DNA from: Ruegeria arenilitoris
Lineage (GTDB): Bacteria > Pseudomonadota > Alphaproteobacteria > Rhodobacterales > Rhodobacteraceae
Direction of reading: 5' to 3'
Length of the DNA: 64,000 nt
NCBI RefSeq assembly: GCF_013035425.1
Contig: NZ_WQHX01000005.1
Location: forward strand, 124,001 to 188,000
This document shows positions 62,869 to 64,000 of this stretch, piece after piece. The notes beneath the pieces are model-generated. The model searched no databases. It was not told where the DNA came from and saw nothing but the letters and a program-made list of their open reading frames with translations. Made by a program: the position numbers and the translations under genes. How positions within the stretch are numbered: position 1 is the first letter of the stretch; every line of letters starts with the position of its first letter.

Positions 62869-63592
62869 GCTCTAACGGCACCCGCCCTGCTTCTGTAAGA
62901 AGCCAGCATTTTCGCCCCTCGAACACTGCTGTAGCAAGCAACCGTCCATAGCCCGCCCCGGCGTCCAGATTGACACGGTTTCCGTAGTGCTCGGCCGTTT
63001 GAACCGGTGTGTGCCCATGTACAACCAGCCATGGATAGGAGCGGGCATTGGCCAAAAACTCTTGGCGGATCCAAACTAAGTCCTCCTCCGACTGATCGGC
63101 AAGCTCCACGCCAGGGCGGATTCCTGCGTGAACGAACAACAACTCATCTTCTCGATGATAAAGAGGCAGATCTCTTAGAAATGCTACGTGATCTTGCGGT
63201 ACTGTCTTAACGGCTCGGGCGTGAACCTCGTACAGACGATCCTGATCCGAGACGCTAATGCCGTAGGATTCCATTGTTTGGATGCCGCCCAGTCGTTCAT
63301 GAAACCAATGATAGCCAACCAGAAGATGCGCGTCGTGTACGGGGTAATCACACATGAAATACGAAAACATGCGATCATGGTTGCCTAACAACATGACCCA
63401 GTTCCGCCCCTCGCGCTTTCCCTCAATCAAAAGGTCTAGAACACCTCGGCTGTCCGGTCCGCGATCCACGTAATCGCCAAGGAACACGACCCGTGCATCT
63501 GGGCCGCCGTCCAATTCAATCTTATTCAATGCATCCCGCAACATGTCCAATTGGCCGTGAATGTCGCCAATCGCATAAATTGGGCTGGTCAT
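62855..63592 (-). CDS. Serine/threonine-type metallophosphatase (ApaH-like)
   Basis: A 245-residue calcineurin-like phosphatase: IYAIGDIHGQLDML (GDxHG), VFLGDYVDRGPDSRG (GDxxDRG), VMLLGNHDRMF (GNHD) and LVVHGHTPVQ (HGH) give the di-metal site in order. This could be a protein phosphatase of PrpA/B type or a diadenosine polyphosphatase; the motifs do not separate them. I begin at MTSPIY (63592); an ATG four codons upstream (63604) is also possible. Confidence 0.88.
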   Translation of the reverse strand: MTSPIYAIGDIHGQLDMLRDALNKIELDGGPDARVVFLGDYVDRGPDSRGVLDLLIEGKREGRNWVMLLGNHDRMFSYFMCDYPVHDAHLLVGYHWFHERLGGIQTMESYGISVSDQDRLYEVHARAVKTVPQDHVAFLRDLPLYHREDELLFVHAGIRPGVELADQSEEDLVWIRQEFLANARSYPWLVVHGHTPVQTAEHYGNRVNLDAGAGYGRLLATAVFEGRKCWLLTEAGRVPLEPSPV

Positions 63593-63712
63593 ATCAGTAC
63601 CCATCGGTTCGTGCTTGCCGCTCTTTTGTCCCAAAGGGGCGAAACAAAAAAGCCAAAGCCCACGCCATTGCTGACGCAGGCCCTGAACTGTCTCCCAAAT
63701 TCAACAAGGCGT

Positions 63713-64000
63713 TTATGCCACATCGAACTCCAACGGCTTGATTTGTGTAAACAAACCGGTTTCAGCCAGCTTTGCCCGAGCCTCGGCCGGAACTGGCTCG
63801 TCGACGTAAAGTAAGGCGATAGCTTCGCCCCCGGCTTCTTTACGTCCCAAGGTAAAGTTCGCGATGTTAACGCCGTGCGCACCCATCGTTTGCCCCAACG
63901 CTCCGATAATACCGGGCACATCCTCGTTGGTGGTGTAAAGCATATGCGCGCCCACCTCGGCATCGATGTTGATCCCCTTGATTTGGATAAACCGCGGCTT
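63713..64000 (-). CDS. serA: D-3-phosphoglycerate dehydrogenase, C-terminal end
   Basis: The frame is open to the right edge, so only the last 95 residues are present; the gene starts beyond the window. It matches the C-terminal ACT domain of SerA: GINIDAEVGAHMLYTTNEDVPGIIGALGQTMGAHGVNIANFTLGR with the final ALLYVDEPVP block. The enzyme oxidises 3-phosphoglycerate in serine synthesis. The 120 bases between it and the phosphatase gene hold only a weak TTTTGT/ACAAAA repeat (63624-63649). Confidence 0.88.
   Translation of the reverse strand, partial: KPRFIQIKGINIDAEVGAHMLYTTNEDVPGIIGALGQTMGAHGVNIANFTLGRKEAGGEAIALLYVDEPVPAEARAKLAETGLFTQIKPLEFDVA

Noticed and set aside
63624-63649. TTTTGT/ACAAAA inverted repeat between the phosphatase and serA as a terminator
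   Set aside because: The stem is AT-only with a weak inner CCC/GGG pairing, so stability is too low to claim termination.

Overview
The window looks like a chromosomal segment of an alphaproteobacterium of the Roseobacter group (Rhodobacteraceae). The pointers are a CcrM-type GANTC methyltransferase, alphaproteobacterial flagellar genes (FlaF, FlbT, a DUF1217 protein and a short FliK), a DciA-like DUF721 protein, the HutF/HutG version of histidine degradation, MatB, and a polyamine ABC cassette followed by a PuuB-type oxidase. Coding density is high. I see no rRNA or tRNA gene, insertion sequence, integrase or CRISPR array. No gene-free stretch exceeds 300 bases; the longest is 39352-39643, which holds only a TetR-like palindrome.

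Layout. 1-1747: end of the lipid A/Kdo genes (waaA fragment, lpxK). 1800-5314: a DsbA-like thioredoxin and a DciA-like protein (minus), mutY and an AlkB-type hydroxylase (plus). 5327-6733: membrane class III nucleotide cyclase. 6803-8700: ccrM and rnhB with a GANTC-rich upstream region. 8815-12085: a signalling patch with two small secreted proteins, a membrane-tethered winged-helix protein and a DUF427-cyclase fusion. 12141-17834: flagellar block (DUF1217, flbT, flaF, flagellin, flgN-like and flgJ-like genes on minus; fliK and flgD on plus). 17928-18755: small-molecule kinase. 18760-26339: polyamine region (FAD oxidase, potC, potB, potA, potF on minus; GntR regulator and class III aminotransferase on plus) linked by a repeated TTGATCAA motif. 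26465-30376: LysR regulator divergent from a four-gene operon (DUF1330, CmcJ/NvfI-like oxygenase, luciferase-like monooxygenase, SDR), the most obviously accessory and least characterised metabolic cluster. 30463-33721: lytic transglycosylase, WYL regulator, GST-like protein, DUF1801. 33712-37747: rnr, a DUF2064 protein, dapE. 37955-41236: ionotropic-glutamate-receptor-like channel, an unknown small protein, a GT-C-like membrane protein. 41329-45590: dapD, threonine dehydratase, LOG-family protein, cystathionine lyase-like enzyme, holin-like membrane protein. 45758-47025: cbpA/cbpM pair. 47120-50622: cytochrome P460, rlmN, an LprI-like protein, a 55-residue lipoprotein and an IalB-like protein. 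50803-53811: asparaginase II, an ArsR-AHSA1-YciI operon, serB. 53884-61265: complete hut region (hutU, hutG, hutH, hutI minus; hutF, hutC plus). 61351-64000: matB, a metallophosphatase and the 3' end of serA.

How the genes work together. potF/A/B/C would import putrescine or a related polyamine. The aminotransferase and the FAD oxidase can both deaminate it or a derivative, and the GntR protein is the likely local regulator. The hut genes convert histidine to glutamate through urocanate, imidazolonepropionate, formiminoglutamate and formylglutamate. The flagellar genes give the filament, its FlaF/FlbT control, export chaperone, hook-length and hook-cap functions. Two class III cyclases lie within 7 kb. 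Functions are assigned by reading the protein sequences against known families; no database search was run.
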